Notes under the pieces: generated by a model
Database searches by the model: none
What the model was told of the DNA's origin: nothing
Seen by the model: only the letters and a program-made list of their open reading frames with translations
Shown here: positions 8,408 to 17,181 of the stretch, one piece after another
How the letters are laid out: each line of letters opens with the position of its first letter
Position numbering within the stretch: the stretch's first letter is position 1
Made by a program: the position numbers and the translations under genes
Assembly (NCBI GenBank): GCA_022800815.1
Contig: JAAWRC010000023.1
Location: 1 to 52,670 of the forward strand
Direction: 5' to 3'
DNA length: 52,670 nt
Source of the DNA: Lachnospiraceae bacterium
Lineage (GTDB): Bacteria; Bacillota; Clostridia; Lachnospirales; Lachnospiraceae

Positions 8408-9274
8408 CTATTGAGTATCCATTTGGAAAGCATTATGCAAAATTGCATTAATGCTCTCTATCACTTTTTCATTTCCAAATTGAATTGTCTTTCCTTCTTT
8501 CAAGATACGATTTTTATTCAACAAAATTTTATTCTGCACCCATTTATCCAGGTACTCATTCCGGTCAACCAACAATTTTCCTTTCCTCTTACGAGTCCCC
8601 CCATCTCGGTCAGACTGCCTCAGCCTTTGAACAAATTCTTCGTAAATTTGCCGAATAAAGCTATCATCATTTATAACCTTTAAAGAATCCAGCCAAAGCG
8701 GAGGAAAGGTCCCAATATCCATCAGCCAATCCATTTGCCATATCGCAGCAATGATATAAATGTAATCCCGCAAGGGCATCCTGTCTCCCACATTCCTTTC
8801 GGAAATATATTGGCAGCAATATTCAAACATCCATTGCTTATTAATCACTCCATTTGCCAAGGGAAGCAACTTTCCCGCCAAGCCAAACGGATCCCATGTA
8901 AATGGGCTGGAAAAAGTCCAGAAAAACTGATTGTACAACCCAACGGATATTCCCCTGTCGTCCAACTGCGGATTTATGAGAAGGCTTACAAATGTCTCAA
9001 CGTCCCAAAATGCGATTTTATCATAAATCTTATTCCCTTGAGGGTAGTACCGTACAACGGATTCGCACTCCCTATATTTTCGTTCCCTGTCTATAAACGG
9101 CATTGACTCCTTTTTATACAAAAACCGGATATCATAATCACTTTCCTTTCTGTTAATTCCTCTTGATATACTCCCCTGTACTGCAGCAAATACTAATTGG
9201 AACTCATGCTCCCCGGCAATTTCCATCGCATCATTCATGATCTCGTCCCTGATATTCTGATCCCCGTAAAGCAT
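8408..9274 (-). CDS. Nucleotidyltransferase-fold protein (YcgL/COG3541-like)
   Basis: A 288-residue protein with a DNA polymerase beta-type nucleotidyltransferase core: QGSISRGINRKESDYDIRFL (about 33-52) has the G-S-x(4)-G and S-D-x-D motifs. Homologues of the YcgL group have no firmly established substrate. Its place among glycosyltransferases and decoration genes suggests it could attach a nucleotide or phosphate group to a glycan intermediate, but this is inference. The start at ATG 9274 follows GGGGAGAAAGAGTAAG and is one base after the upstream stop, so translation is probably coupled. Alternatives at 9292 and 9298 overlap the upstream gene. Confidence 0.7.
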   Translation of the reverse strand: MLYGDQNIRDEIMNDAMEIAGEHEFQLVFAAVQGSISRGINRKESDYDIRFLYKKESMPFIDRERKYRECESVVRYYPQGNKIYDKIAFWDVETFVSLLINPQLDDRGISVGLYNQFFWTFSSPFTWDPFGLAGKLLPLANGVINKQWMFEYCCQYISERNVGDRMPLRDYIYIIAAIWQMDWLMDIGTFPPLWLDSLKVINDDSFIRQIYEEFVQRLRQSDRDGGTRKRKGKLLVDRNEYLDKWVQNKILLNKNRILKEGKTIQFGNEKVIESINAILHNAFQMDTQ

Positions 9275-9275
9275 C

Positions 9276-10730
9276 TTACTCTTTCTCCCCATAGACAAAT
9301 ACGGACTTTCCGGAAAGCATTCCCACGTTAATGAACTCCAAATGATCTTCTAATCTTCTTTGTTCCAAAAAATATATGGCTTTTGAACCATCCTTGATTG
9401 TCTTCACAGGAAATTCCGTTGTAATGACATAATCATAATCCTGGTTGATATTTGTATCTACATATTCGCACCCGGGACAGCATAATAAATCATTGATGGC
9501 CGTCTCCAATTCTTCATCCCAAATCTTCGTTGTTGATTTAAAAACCTGTGCGCCCCATCTTGCAAAAAATCTTACTAAAAAACCAAAATCACATACATCA
9601 ACTAATATTTTTTTATTTTCGTTTATTTTCCAATTTTTATTTCCCATATAAAAGCATACTTTCTGAAGAGTTCCATACCAAAAAGTACTTGTATAACAGG
9701 AAACATTTGCAAACATTGGATGCTCCACAGGCGCCACGATCTCATGAAGCTGTTTTTGCCGAATTAGTTCTTTGATTTTAAATACATGTTCCTGATTAAA
9801 CAAATATTGATACTCACTTTTTTTTACAGAAACCGGTATATACCAATCACCTTTGGAAACCAAAAAAGATGCCCTGTGCTTTCCGCTTATCAAGTTAAAA
9901 TATCCCTTGGAATTCCACTGGGCATCCGGAGCACTCTCAACAAAGAAAGAGGTTTTATTCTCATACTCCTTATTCATATTTTCAAAAATTTCCGCACGGT
10001 TTCGAAATACGTTTTCTTTCCATTTTGCCGTTGTCTCAAAGGAATTCAATCTATGCGCCGCCGCCTCACAGGATTCTAAATAAATACTATAATCTGCGCT
10101 TTCATCCCCCATTAAATATTTAAAGAATTGTATATGGGGGGTTAACATCGCTATATTGATATCCAAAAACGTCTCATCCTTGTCTTGGCTTATAAGCTGA
10201 GCTGTCTTATAATCTTTATCCGTATAAACTAAGCAAAATGGCAAGCGCACTTTTATTTTTTCGGTATCCTCACTTATTTTTAACGTATCATTCAACTCAA
10301 TGACGGGAAAAGAAAAAGTCTTCGGAACCTTTACCACGTCAATTTCTTTCCGTTTACTGATTGTATTACTCAATGTGTACAACAAATTTTCATCACTATT
10401 TCCCTTTCCCTTCAAGCTGCGATAGGGAAAGAAAATAATATTGTTAATCCCGAATTCCACCATCTCAATGGCAATCCGCTCATGCTCAAACACATTCTTT
10501 ACTGTAAGTATTACAATAATTTGTTCTTTCTCCGAAAATTCCGCAACCTGATGCAGGCTTAAAACCGGTTTCCCATTCAGTTCTGCTATTTCATCTGCCC
10601 TTTTATCAATAAAACCCTCCACGAAGTACCCCTGTTCTTCCAAATAATGAGCGGTAATCACCCCCATCGTCGCCGCTCCATACAGCCAGATCCTGCTCTT
10701 TTTATCAAAATCAAAATATAAAGTATTCAC
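9276..10730 (-). CDS. Unrecognised three-part protein: Rossmann-like, HR-motif domain, methyltransferase-like C-terminus (copy 2)
   Basis: I do not recognise this 484-residue protein as a characterised family. Residues 1-105 look like a nucleotide-binding alpha/beta domain: WLYGAATMGVITAHYLEEQG, then VEGFIDKRADE and EKEQIIVILTVKN, similar to PglD-type N-domains. The middle holds YFNLISGKHRASFLVSKGDW and IPVSV, reminiscent of the DGxHR loop of ParB/sulfiredoxin-like folds, here with SGKHR. The C-terminal 150 residues (KKILVDVCDFGFLVRFFARW) could be a degenerate SAM-methyltransferase fold. It is a divergent paralogue of the gene immediately upstream. GTG 10730 follows GGAGGAAGTGTA. Confidence 0.6.
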   Translation of the reverse strand: MNTLYFDFDKKSRIWLYGAATMGVITAHYLEEQGYFVEGFIDKRADEIAELNGKPVLSLHQVAEFSEKEQIIVILTVKNVFEHERIAIEMVEFGINNIIFFPYRSLKGKGNSDENLLYTLSNTISKRKEIDVVKVPKTFSFPVIELNDTLKISEDTEKIKVRLPFCLVYTDKDYKTAQLISQDKDETFLDINIAMLTPHIQFFKYLMGDESADYSIYLESCEAAAHRLNSFETTAKWKENVFRNRAEIFENMNKEYENKTSFFVESAPDAQWNSKGYFNLISGKHRASFLVSKGDWYIPVSVKKSEYQYLFNQEHVFKIKELIRQKQLHEIVAPVEHPMFANVSCYTSTFWYGTLQKVCFYMGNKNWKINENKKILVDVCDFGFLVRFFARWGAQVFKSTTKIWDEELETAINDLLCCPGCEYVDTNINQDYDYVITTEFPVKTIKDGSKAIYFLEQRRLEDHLEFINVGMLSGKSVFVYGEKE

Positions 10731-10754
10731 TACACTTCCTCCGCAATCATATCA

Positions 10755-12242
10755 TTAATTATCCGTTCTCTCCAGCAACAGGGTTACCGCCATGGCATCC
10801 CCCGCCCAGTACCTTTCAATCTCCTCTACCTCTTCCTTTTCTTTTATCGCATTGCAGGCCTCTTCCCTTACTCGAAGATATATGCTTCGGATTTTTAAGT
10901 TCATGATCTCTTCTAATTTTATTTTCCATTCATCTATATACAACAAATCCACGATTCCACAATCCCATATATCTTCTTCAAAATCTTCATTTTCCCCCAT
11001 TATCCTATATTTTTCTTCCGGGAACCCAAAAAAGGACATCAAAGTTTCGGACCATTCAACATCCGAATTGAATGTATAATAAGTAACATGCCGACTTCCT
11101 CCCCTAAGGATATTCCTCAGTAAATAACCTCCATCTTCAGCCAAAATAAAAACATTTTTGTTTCGAAAATGCATACACCTCTTTTGAATGCAAAACAAAA
11201 AGAGCCGAATGTCTTCTGAACAAGTTCGATTATGCAAATAAAAAGCCGGATGCTCAATATAATACCTCTTCTTTCCCGCCAGCGTTTTTTTAATGAGATT
11301 TTCCTCGTTTCCCAACGCCTCGTAATCTTCAACCTTAAGTTCCACCGGAACTTCCCATTCCCGCCGTCTGATCAGATATGTAATCCGATGCAGTCCGTCC
11401 CGAATATTGATATATTTTCCCTTGGAATTATAATACCCGCTTGCAGGAGATAAAAAGAAAAATCCTTTGTCATCACTCTTTTTAAATTCTTTATCATACA
11501 ACCTCAATAACGTACTTCGCCCGGTTAAAAGTCTTTTTTCTTCCTCTTTATTTAACCCCCCGTCTTTTGAATGTGTCTTAATATAGACTTCACAAGCTCC
11601 CTTTCCTGTACGCAAATATTCCCAAAGGTCAAAATAATCATATCTGGAGATTACATTTGTATTCCCAAATATTCCCGAACTCTTTTTTTGCTCCGCCCCA
11701 AGTCCGTCTGCAGAAACAAATTCTGAATATAACAGTTCAACCGGAAGGTATAATTTTAATCTTTTACCATCCACGCTCCATTTTCTTCCATATAAACAAT
11801 ATTGCCCCTCTCCCTGCTCTAATTCGTCATAAGAAGGTATCTCCCATGTTCTTTCGAGGTCAAATTCTCCATTAATAAGACTATTATAAATCTCATACAA
11901 TACCTTTGTTTTTTCGTTCTCCATATGCCATACCGGCAGAAAAATAATATTGCGATACCCGTTTTTATAAAGCATCTCGGCTGCATCCTCATGTTGCAAT
12001 GCATTTTCCATTGTACATATAACGACAATGTCACTCTTGTTCATCTCGGGAACCCGGGATATCCCGCAAATCTCTACTGGATGAACATTTCCACATAAAA
12101 CAGTTCGCCCCCACAAGCTTTCATTTCTGTCTATCACAAACAATACTTCTATACCGACTTTATTCAATAATTGACACAACGACTCTCCTTTTTTACCAGC
12201 CCCGTAAATAATCGCAGCCTTATTTTTATGAAACTTAAACAC
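10755..12242 (-). CDS. Unrecognised three-part protein: Rossmann-like, DGLHR domain, methyltransferase-like C-terminus (copy 1)
   Basis: A 495-residue protein with the same plan as its downstream neighbour. The N-terminus has a proper GxGxxG loop, AAIIYGAGKKGESLCQLL, with FVIDRN after the second strand and SDIVVICTMENA later. The middle has KYINIRDGLHRITYLIRRRE and VPVEL; DGLHR matches the ParB-like nucleotide-handling loop better than the SGKHR of copy 2. The C-terminal part has NVFILAEDGGYLLRNILRGG, methyltransferase-like. The start is GTG 12242 after GAGGTGAGAG, seven bases after the acyltransferase stop. The role is unknown; its context argues for making or adding a glycan substituent. 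Confidence 0.6.
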   Translation of the reverse strand: MFKFHKNKAAIIYGAGKKGESLCQLLNKVGIEVLFVIDRNESLWGRTVLCGNVHPVEICGISRVPEMNKSDIVVICTMENALQHEDAAEMLYKNGYRNIIFLPVWHMENEKTKVLYEIYNSLINGEFDLERTWEIPSYDELEQGEGQYCLYGRKWSVDGKRLKLYLPVELLYSEFVSADGLGAEQKKSSGIFGNTNVISRYDYFDLWEYLRTGKGACEVYIKTHSKDGGLNKEEEKRLLTGRSTLLRLYDKEFKKSDDKGFFFLSPASGYYNSKGKYINIRDGLHRITYLIRRREWEVPVELKVEDYEALGNEENLIKKTLAGKKRYYIEHPAFYLHNRTCSEDIRLFLFCIQKRCMHFRNKNVFILAEDGGYLLRNILRGGSRHVTYYTFNSDVEWSETLMSFFGFPEEKYRIMGENEDFEEDIWDCGIVDLLYIDEWKIKLEEIMNLKIRSIYLRVREEACNAIKEKEEVEEIERYWAGDAMAVTLLLERTDN

Positions 12243-12250
12243 CTCTCACC

Positions 12251-13352
12251 TCATCTACTTTCTTCTAAAAATAACCGCCTGACATGCCATTTATATTTAT
12301 CCCAAAATATTTTGACATATTTTATAAAAAAGACACAAAGCCAGGCAAGCACCAAACCCATAATGCAAAAAAGAGCTATACGTTTTCCTACATCCCATGA
12401 AGAAAACCACCGTTTCACCACATGCTGACAAGTAAGATGATTCATATACAATGCCATGCTATATTCCCCTAAAAAAACAAAACTTTTAGAATCTAATGCA
12501 TTAAGGCGTCGGCACAAACTTCCCGCCCCGCTTCCAGTTATCGCAAAACTTCCCGCAATACAAAGCAGCCATATAAAATCTATTGCTCCCTTACTACGCA
12601 AAAAAACTGTCACGAATATACTGACATATCCTGTACAGGCACACACAGACAGTAATCTGCGTCCCAAGCGTGTAAAAGATATATTTCTTAGTCTCTCGGC
12701 CACCGCATACACTATTATCCCTAAATTCATCCCCCCAAATGCGCGTATTAAACTATCGTATACAAAACCATTCCAATCTCCTGTAACATGCAGATATCCA
12801 TACTTTTTTGAAAAATACCCCATATAGAGAATAACCACGCATGGAGCAGCTATATAAGAATATGTCCGCAAATATCTTCGTAAAAAAGGATATATGAACA
12901 ACATTCCTATCAGCATTGCCGAGATATACCAGTCACCTTGTACCCATCTAAAAACATTTATTCCCGACTGATGCAACAATAGTATTTCCCACACGGAATA
13001 AACAAGGTTTTTTATTAATATTTTACCTGTTATTTGATAAATAATAATCTGGACTGTCGCCGAAACAATGTATGCAAAAGCAAAATATGGAAACAACGTC
13101 CCGATTTTCCTTCCTAAAAACGCTACTGTTTCTTCCCCCAAGCACAACGAGCCATTTTTTCTTTCTGCTGTTTTAAAAGCAGAACGAGCCATTAAAAATC
13201 CCGAAACCACGAAGAAAAATTCTACGCCAATATCCCCCCCCCGGGTATATTTTCACGCTATCTGGTGAAATCACGTAAATTGCATGATAAAATAAGATCA
13301 AAAGTGAAAATAGAAATTTCAAAACATCGATTGCATTATTTCTTTTTCTCAT
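12251..13352 (-). pseudogene. O-acyltransferase (acyltransferase family 3), frameshifted at a G9 tract
   Basis: These integral-membrane enzymes (OafA-like) add acetyl or other acyl groups to surface sugars. The true start is ATG 13352 after GAGGGTGCGATAAA, giving MRKRNNAIDVLKFLFSLLIL and FYHAIY with the conserved histidine. At 13234-13242 the coding strand has nine G. With nine, the frame shifts to GGGYWRRIF; with eight it would read GGDIGVEFFFVVSGFLMARS, the expected family motif, and join the remaining open frame of some ten membrane helices ending at 12251. The total of 1102 bases is one more than a multiple of three. I regard it as a switched-off phase-variable gene; a sequencing miscount is possible. 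Confidence 0.85.
13234..13242 (-). repeat. Poly-G tract (G9) inside the acyltransferase gene
   Basis: Nine consecutive G on the coding strand about 37 codons after the start. Eight would put the two parts of the acyltransferase in frame. Position and length are typical of contingency-gene tracts. Confidence 0.8.
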
Positions 13353-13381
13353 TTTATCGCACCCTCTTTTACCTTCTCATC

Positions 13382-14440
13382 CTATCTATCCATAACAGTA
13401 TTTACACGTACCGGCCATATTATATCCACAAGTCTCTCACAACCTTTCCCGTCTACCATCTCCCGCATTTTTTCAGAAAGCTTCCGGCGCATCGACAAAC
13501 TATTCCTGAGTTGCTCCGTTTGCTCCCCTATCGCTTTCAGACATTGTTGCCTGTCTTCTCGAATATCTCCCACCCATGGTATAATGCCAAGGCGGGACAC
13601 GGTATGCGCAATGTCCAATTGATTGTCCGCCAGCGTGTACATGACGGAAGGAATTCCGGTGGCGCAGAGTTCATACGTCGTGACTCCCCCCGCCGTGACG
13701 GCCATGTCACACTGTGTCATATGCTCAGCCATATTTTTTACATTCCGCAATAAAACGACATTTTTATAATCTCCCCAGCGCTCCTCCAGCTTTTCCCTGT
13801 TCCTGTTAAAGCGTCCCAAAATCACTTGAAACTCCGCCACGCCAAACCATGACTTTTCTGCGAAACTTTCAAGAATTCCCCCCACCGCATCATAGGGGTC
13901 TGTCCCTCCCGACGTGATTAACACCCGAGATACGGTTTCATTGATTTTTCGGTCAATACGGGAGAACTCTTCCCGCAACGGCACATACCTGCATCCCAAC
14001 AGGATTTTTGTGTCCAGCCCCGCCTCCCGGTATCTTTTCTCATATTCCAGTTCTCCCGCATATATATTGTAATTCACCAGCAGGTCGACCGGATATAAGA
14101 ATTGATTCAAATCATCTATATAGACAAGTTTTGTATACTTCCCAATTTCTTTCAGATAAGTTTCCGTCACAAAATAAGAATCAATCAGCAGAGAGGAAAT
14201 CCCTCTGGCCTTTATCACCTGAACCATGGAAGCAATCTCTTTCTCCAGATCGTTCCACATCGAATTTAGGCAAATAACAGAAAATCCATGCTCCTCAATC
14301 ATGCTGCGGGAACGTTCATCCGCAATAATAAACGTCACCTCTTCGCCACGATGCCGAAACGCTTCCGCAATGGAAAGACACCGCATGACATGGCCCGTCC
14401 CAATCTCTTCATTGGCATCCGCCCGGATATAGTACCTCAT
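13382..14440 (-). CDS. pseG: UDP-2,4-diacetamido-2,4,6-trideoxy-beta-L-altropyranose hydrolase
   Basis: Removes UDP from the C1 position in the fourth step of pseudaminic acid synthesis. The 352-residue product starts MRYYIRADANEEIGTGHVMR, the PseG N-terminus with the glycine-rich GTGH loop and catalytic histidine. The GT-B-like C-terminal half has LITSGGTDP and MAVTAGGVTTYELCATGIP, typical of the family. ATG 14440 follows GGTGGAACATT. It overlaps the end of pseH by 32 bases, so the two are translationally linked. A longer frame from 14563 only adds out-of-family residues. Confidence 0.92.
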   Translation of the reverse strand: MRYYIRADANEEIGTGHVMRCLSIAEAFRHRGEEVTFIIADERSRSMIEEHGFSVICLNSMWNDLEKEIASMVQVIKARGISSLLIDSYFVTETYLKEIGKYTKLVYIDDLNQFLYPVDLLVNYNIYAGELEYEKRYREAGLDTKILLGCRYVPLREEFSRIDRKINETVSRVLITSGGTDPYDAVGGILESFAEKSWFGVAEFQVILGRFNRNREKLEERWGDYKNVVLLRNVKNMAEHMTQCDMAVTAGGVTTYELCATGIPSVMYTLADNQLDIAHTVSRLGIIPWVGDIREDRQQCLKAIGEQTEQLRNSLSMRRKLSEKMREMVDGKGCERLVDIIWPVRVNTVMDR

Positions 14441-14897
14441 AATGTTCCACCAATTTCCTGTAGCAATAGACATCATCCACTTTTTGGGCTTCATATCCCA
14501 GTTCCTCAAAAATTTTTTGGGAGGCCACGTTATGCTGCAAAACCTCGCCATAACTGTATGCACATGAGGGAAAAACAGTCAAAGCAGCATTGTTCAGCAG
14601 TTTCAACAAGGTACTACCATACCCGCATCCTCGCCGTTTGGGAATAATGCTGTAGCTGATCCTGCACCCTCTCTCCGTCAGCTCCAAACGTCCCTGACCG
14701 ACTGCCTCGTCTCCGTCCATTAAAATATACTGCTTCCGTGTATCAGAGCCCAAAATCCCTTTTAGCCATTCTACATGGCTGTCAAAGGCAATCCGGTCGG
14801 AATTCAGAGAATTCCTCCTGCACTCCGGATCGTTCACCAGGTCAAACAAAAAGACGGCATCTTCCTCTGTCGCAGGGCGTAAAGCTACTTTCCCCAT
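14409..14897 (-). CDS. pseH: PseH-like GNAT N-acetyltransferase
   Basis: Acetylates the 4-amino group of the UDP-sugar between PseC and PseG, using acetyl-CoA. The 162 residues show a GNAT fold: LRPATEEDAVFLFDLVND at the N-terminus, the acyl-CoA loop IIPKRRGCGYGSTLL (about 92-106) and the C-terminal VASQKIFEELGYEAQK. ATG 14897 sits behind GGAGGAAGAACC; the GTG at 14915 has no such site. Neighbours pseI upstream and pseG downstream settle the role better than the sequence alone. Confidence 0.87.
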   Translation of the reverse strand: MGKVALRPATEEDAVFLFDLVNDPECRRNSLNSDRIAFDSHVEWLKGILGSDTRKQYILMDGDEAVGQGRLELTERGCRISYSIIPKRRGCGYGSTLLKLLNNAALTVFPSCAYSYGEVLQHNVASQKIFEELGYEAQKVDDVYCYRKLVEHYEVLYPGGCQ

Positions 14898-14911
14898 GGT
14901 TCTTCCTCCGC

Positions 14912-15949
14912 TCACTCGCCTTCCTCCAACTTGTCATAGGACAGCGGCTCCCCGTAAGGGATTCGTTCCTTCGCCCGCATGCCGATGACCTTTTTGTATT
15001 CCTTCGGTTTCAGGCCGTATCCCGGGCGGATGATGCGGACGTTCTCCGCCGTGACCCTCTCCCCCGCCTCAATATCTTTCACCGCAAAAATGGACCGGCG
15101 GAACACGATGCTGTTTTCCTCCTGGCTCGTGGGGCCGTACTTGACGGTTCCCACCGCCTTCTCCGCCAGACGGACGTCCTCGACCATCTGCCTAAACTCC
15201 TGCGGCTCCATGGAAAAAGAGGAGTCCGGATTTTCTATGGACCGGCTCAGACAAAAATGCTTCTCAATCACCTTTGCCCCCAGGGCCACGGCCGTCACAG
15301 CCGCCAGGGACCCCATGGAATGGTCCGACAGCCCTACCGGAACCTGAAAGCGCTTCCCCATGTCCTGAATCGTCACAAGGTTCATCTCGTCGGAAACCGC
15401 AGGATAGGCGCTGGCGCAGCGAAGCAGGACGATCTGTTCATTTCCCTGCCCCCGGATTGCCCGGACCGCCTCCTCGATCTCCTCCGCAGTCCCCATGCCC
15501 GTGGAGAGTATGATCGGCTTTCCCTTCGACGCCACGTATTCAATCAGCGGAATGTCCACCAATTCAAAAGAGGCAATCTTATAGAACTCCATTCCGAGCT
15601 CTTCCAGAAAATCGACCGCTGTTTTATCGAAAGGCGTTGACAGAAAATCAATCTCCGCTTTCTCTGCCTCCCTCTTTAATTCCCCCTGCCATTCCCAGGG
15701 GGTATAAGCCTTTTCATAGAGATGATAGAGATTTTCCCCCTCCCATGTCCCATTGTCAATATGGAAATAGGAATTGTCACAGTCAATGGTCAGCGTATCC
15801 GCCGTATAAGTCTGTATTTTAACGCAGTCCGCACCGGCCTCTTTTGCGGCCCATATGATCTCCTTGGCCCGCTCAATGCTGCCCGCATGATTTGCCGACA
15901 TCTCGGCGATCATATAGGCACGCTGCAGGTTGTTTATATCAAATTTCAT
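14912..15949 (-). CDS. pseI: Pseudaminic acid synthase
   Basis: Condenses phosphoenolpyruvate with 2,4-diacetamido-2,4,6-trideoxy-L-altrose to give pseudaminic acid. The 345 residues have the NeuB TIM barrel (MIAEMSANHAGSIERAKEII, VKIQTYTADT, DFLSTPFD, PIILSTGMGT, VGLSDHSMG, VIEKHFCLSR) and a C-terminal SAF/antifreeze-like domain from about residue 285 (GERVTAENVRIIRPGYGLKP). The MSANH motif and FCLSR are typical of PseI rather than of sialic acid synthase. ATG 15949 follows AGAGGTTTAA. Confidence 0.94.
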   Translation of the reverse strand: MKFDINNLQRAYMIAEMSANHAGSIERAKEIIWAAKEAGADCVKIQTYTADTLTIDCDNSYFHIDNGTWEGENLYHLYEKAYTPWEWQGELKREAEKAEIDFLSTPFDKTAVDFLEELGMEFYKIASFELVDIPLIEYVASKGKPIILSTGMGTAEEIEEAVRAIRGQGNEQIVLLRCASAYPAVSDEMNLVTIQDMGKRFQVPVGLSDHSMGSLAAVTAVALGAKVIEKHFCLSRSIENPDSSFSMEPQEFRQMVEDVRLAEKAVGTVKYGPTSQEENSIVFRRSIFAVKDIEAGERVTAENVRIIRPGYGLKPKEYKKVIGMRAKERIPYGEPLSYDKLEEGE

Positions 15950-15963
15950 TTAAACCTCTTTTC

Positions 15964-17181
15964 TCAGTCCTTCCGATACGCCTGAACCACCTTTTTCACA
16001 GCCGTTATCACGTCCTCCACGTCCTCGTCCGTCATGGCATAATACAGAGGAAGCGTCAGAATCCGTTCGTACAGCCGCTCCGCATTGGGGCACAGTCCTT
16101 TCCCGTATCCCAATTTTTGATAATGGGGGAAATAATATACCGGAATATAATGGACATTGCATGCAACCCCCTCCGCTCCAAGGGCGTCAAATACCTCTTT
16201 CCGGGAGACGGTCAGTTCCTCAAGGTTCAGTTGAAGGATGTATAAATGTCTCACCGTGTCAGATTCCGCAATCTCCTTCTGCACCACGACCTGGGGCAGC
16301 TCTCCAAATGCCTCGTCGTATCTCGCCACAATCTCTTTCCGGCGTTTTGCGAACCGGGGAAGCTTGTCCAGCTGACTGCTTATCAGCGCCGCCTGAATGT
16401 CCGTCATGCGGTAGTTGTACCCCAGTCCGACCTGCTGATAGTACCATTTTCCCTCGGAGTTCCCTTCCATCAGCGACTCGTCCCTGGTAATCCCGTGGGT
16501 GCGGCCAAGCTTCAGCAGCGTGTAGTATTCCTCATTGTCAGTGAGAATGGCGCCGCCCTCGCCGCCGGTGATCGTCTTTACCGGATGAAAGCTGAAAATC
16601 GTCATATCCGCAATGCTGCCCACATATCTTCCCTTGTATTTCGTTCCTATGGAATGGGAAGCGTCCTCGATCAGGCACAGCCCATGTTCCCCGCACAGTT
16701 TCCGGATCGGCCCCAGGTCAGCCGCCTGCCCCGTGTAATCCACGGCAACCACGGCCTTCGTCCTCGAAGAAATCTTTTTCTCTATCTCCTCCGGCGATAT
16801 GTTGTAGGTATCCGGATTGATATCGGCGAATACCGGCCGGCCGCCGCAATATAAGGCGCAGTTCGCCGAGGCGGCAAAGGTGATCGGGGTCGTGATGACC
16901 TCGTCCCCCTCCGAGATTCCCGCCGCCATGCAGGCCAGATGCAGTGCTGCGGTCCCATTGCTCACCATCACCGCATACTTCGCCCCGGTCAGATCACATA
17001 ATTTCTTTTCCACCTCTTCGATTTTCGGCCCGCAGGTGAGAAAATCACTTCTCAAGACCTCCGTCACCGCCTCAATATCCGCATCGTCAATATACTGATG
17101 TCCGTAAAATATCGTTTTCTCCCGGACCGGCCTCCCGCCGTGAATCGCCAGCCCTGCCGTCTCTTCCGTCCTGTTATCCAT
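15964..17181 (-). CDS. pseC: UDP-4-amino-4,6-dideoxy-N-acetyl-beta-L-altrosamine transaminase
   Basis: This PLP enzyme transfers an amino group from glutamate to the 4-keto product of PseB. It has 405 residues. The PLP lysine lies in FSFHPVKTITGGEGG (about 195-209), with LIEDASHSIGTKYKG before it and GLGYNYRMTDIQAALISSQL after it, all typical of the DegT/DnrJ family and specifically PseC. ATG 17181 follows directly on the pseB stop codon (TAA at 17182-17184) with AGAGGAACATTAA as its binding site, so pseB and pseC are coupled. Confidence 0.94.
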   Translation of the reverse strand: MDNRTEETAGLAIHGGRPVREKTIFYGHQYIDDADIEAVTEVLRSDFLTCGPKIEEVEKKLCDLTGAKYAVMVSNGTAALHLACMAAGISEGDEVITTPITFAASANCALYCGGRPVFADINPDTYNISPEEIEKKISSRTKAVVAVDYTGQAADLGPIRKLCGEHGLCLIEDASHSIGTKYKGRYVGSIADMTIFSFHPVKTITGGEGGAILTDNEEYYTLLKLGRTHGITRDESLMEGNSEGKWYYQQVGLGYNYRMTDIQAALISSQLDKLPRFAKRRKEIVARYDEAFGELPQVVVQKEIAESDTVRHLYILQLNLEELTVSRKEVFDALGAEGVACNVHYIPVYYFPHYQKLGYGKGLCPNAERLYERILTLPLYYAMTDEDVEDVITAVKKVVQAYRKD

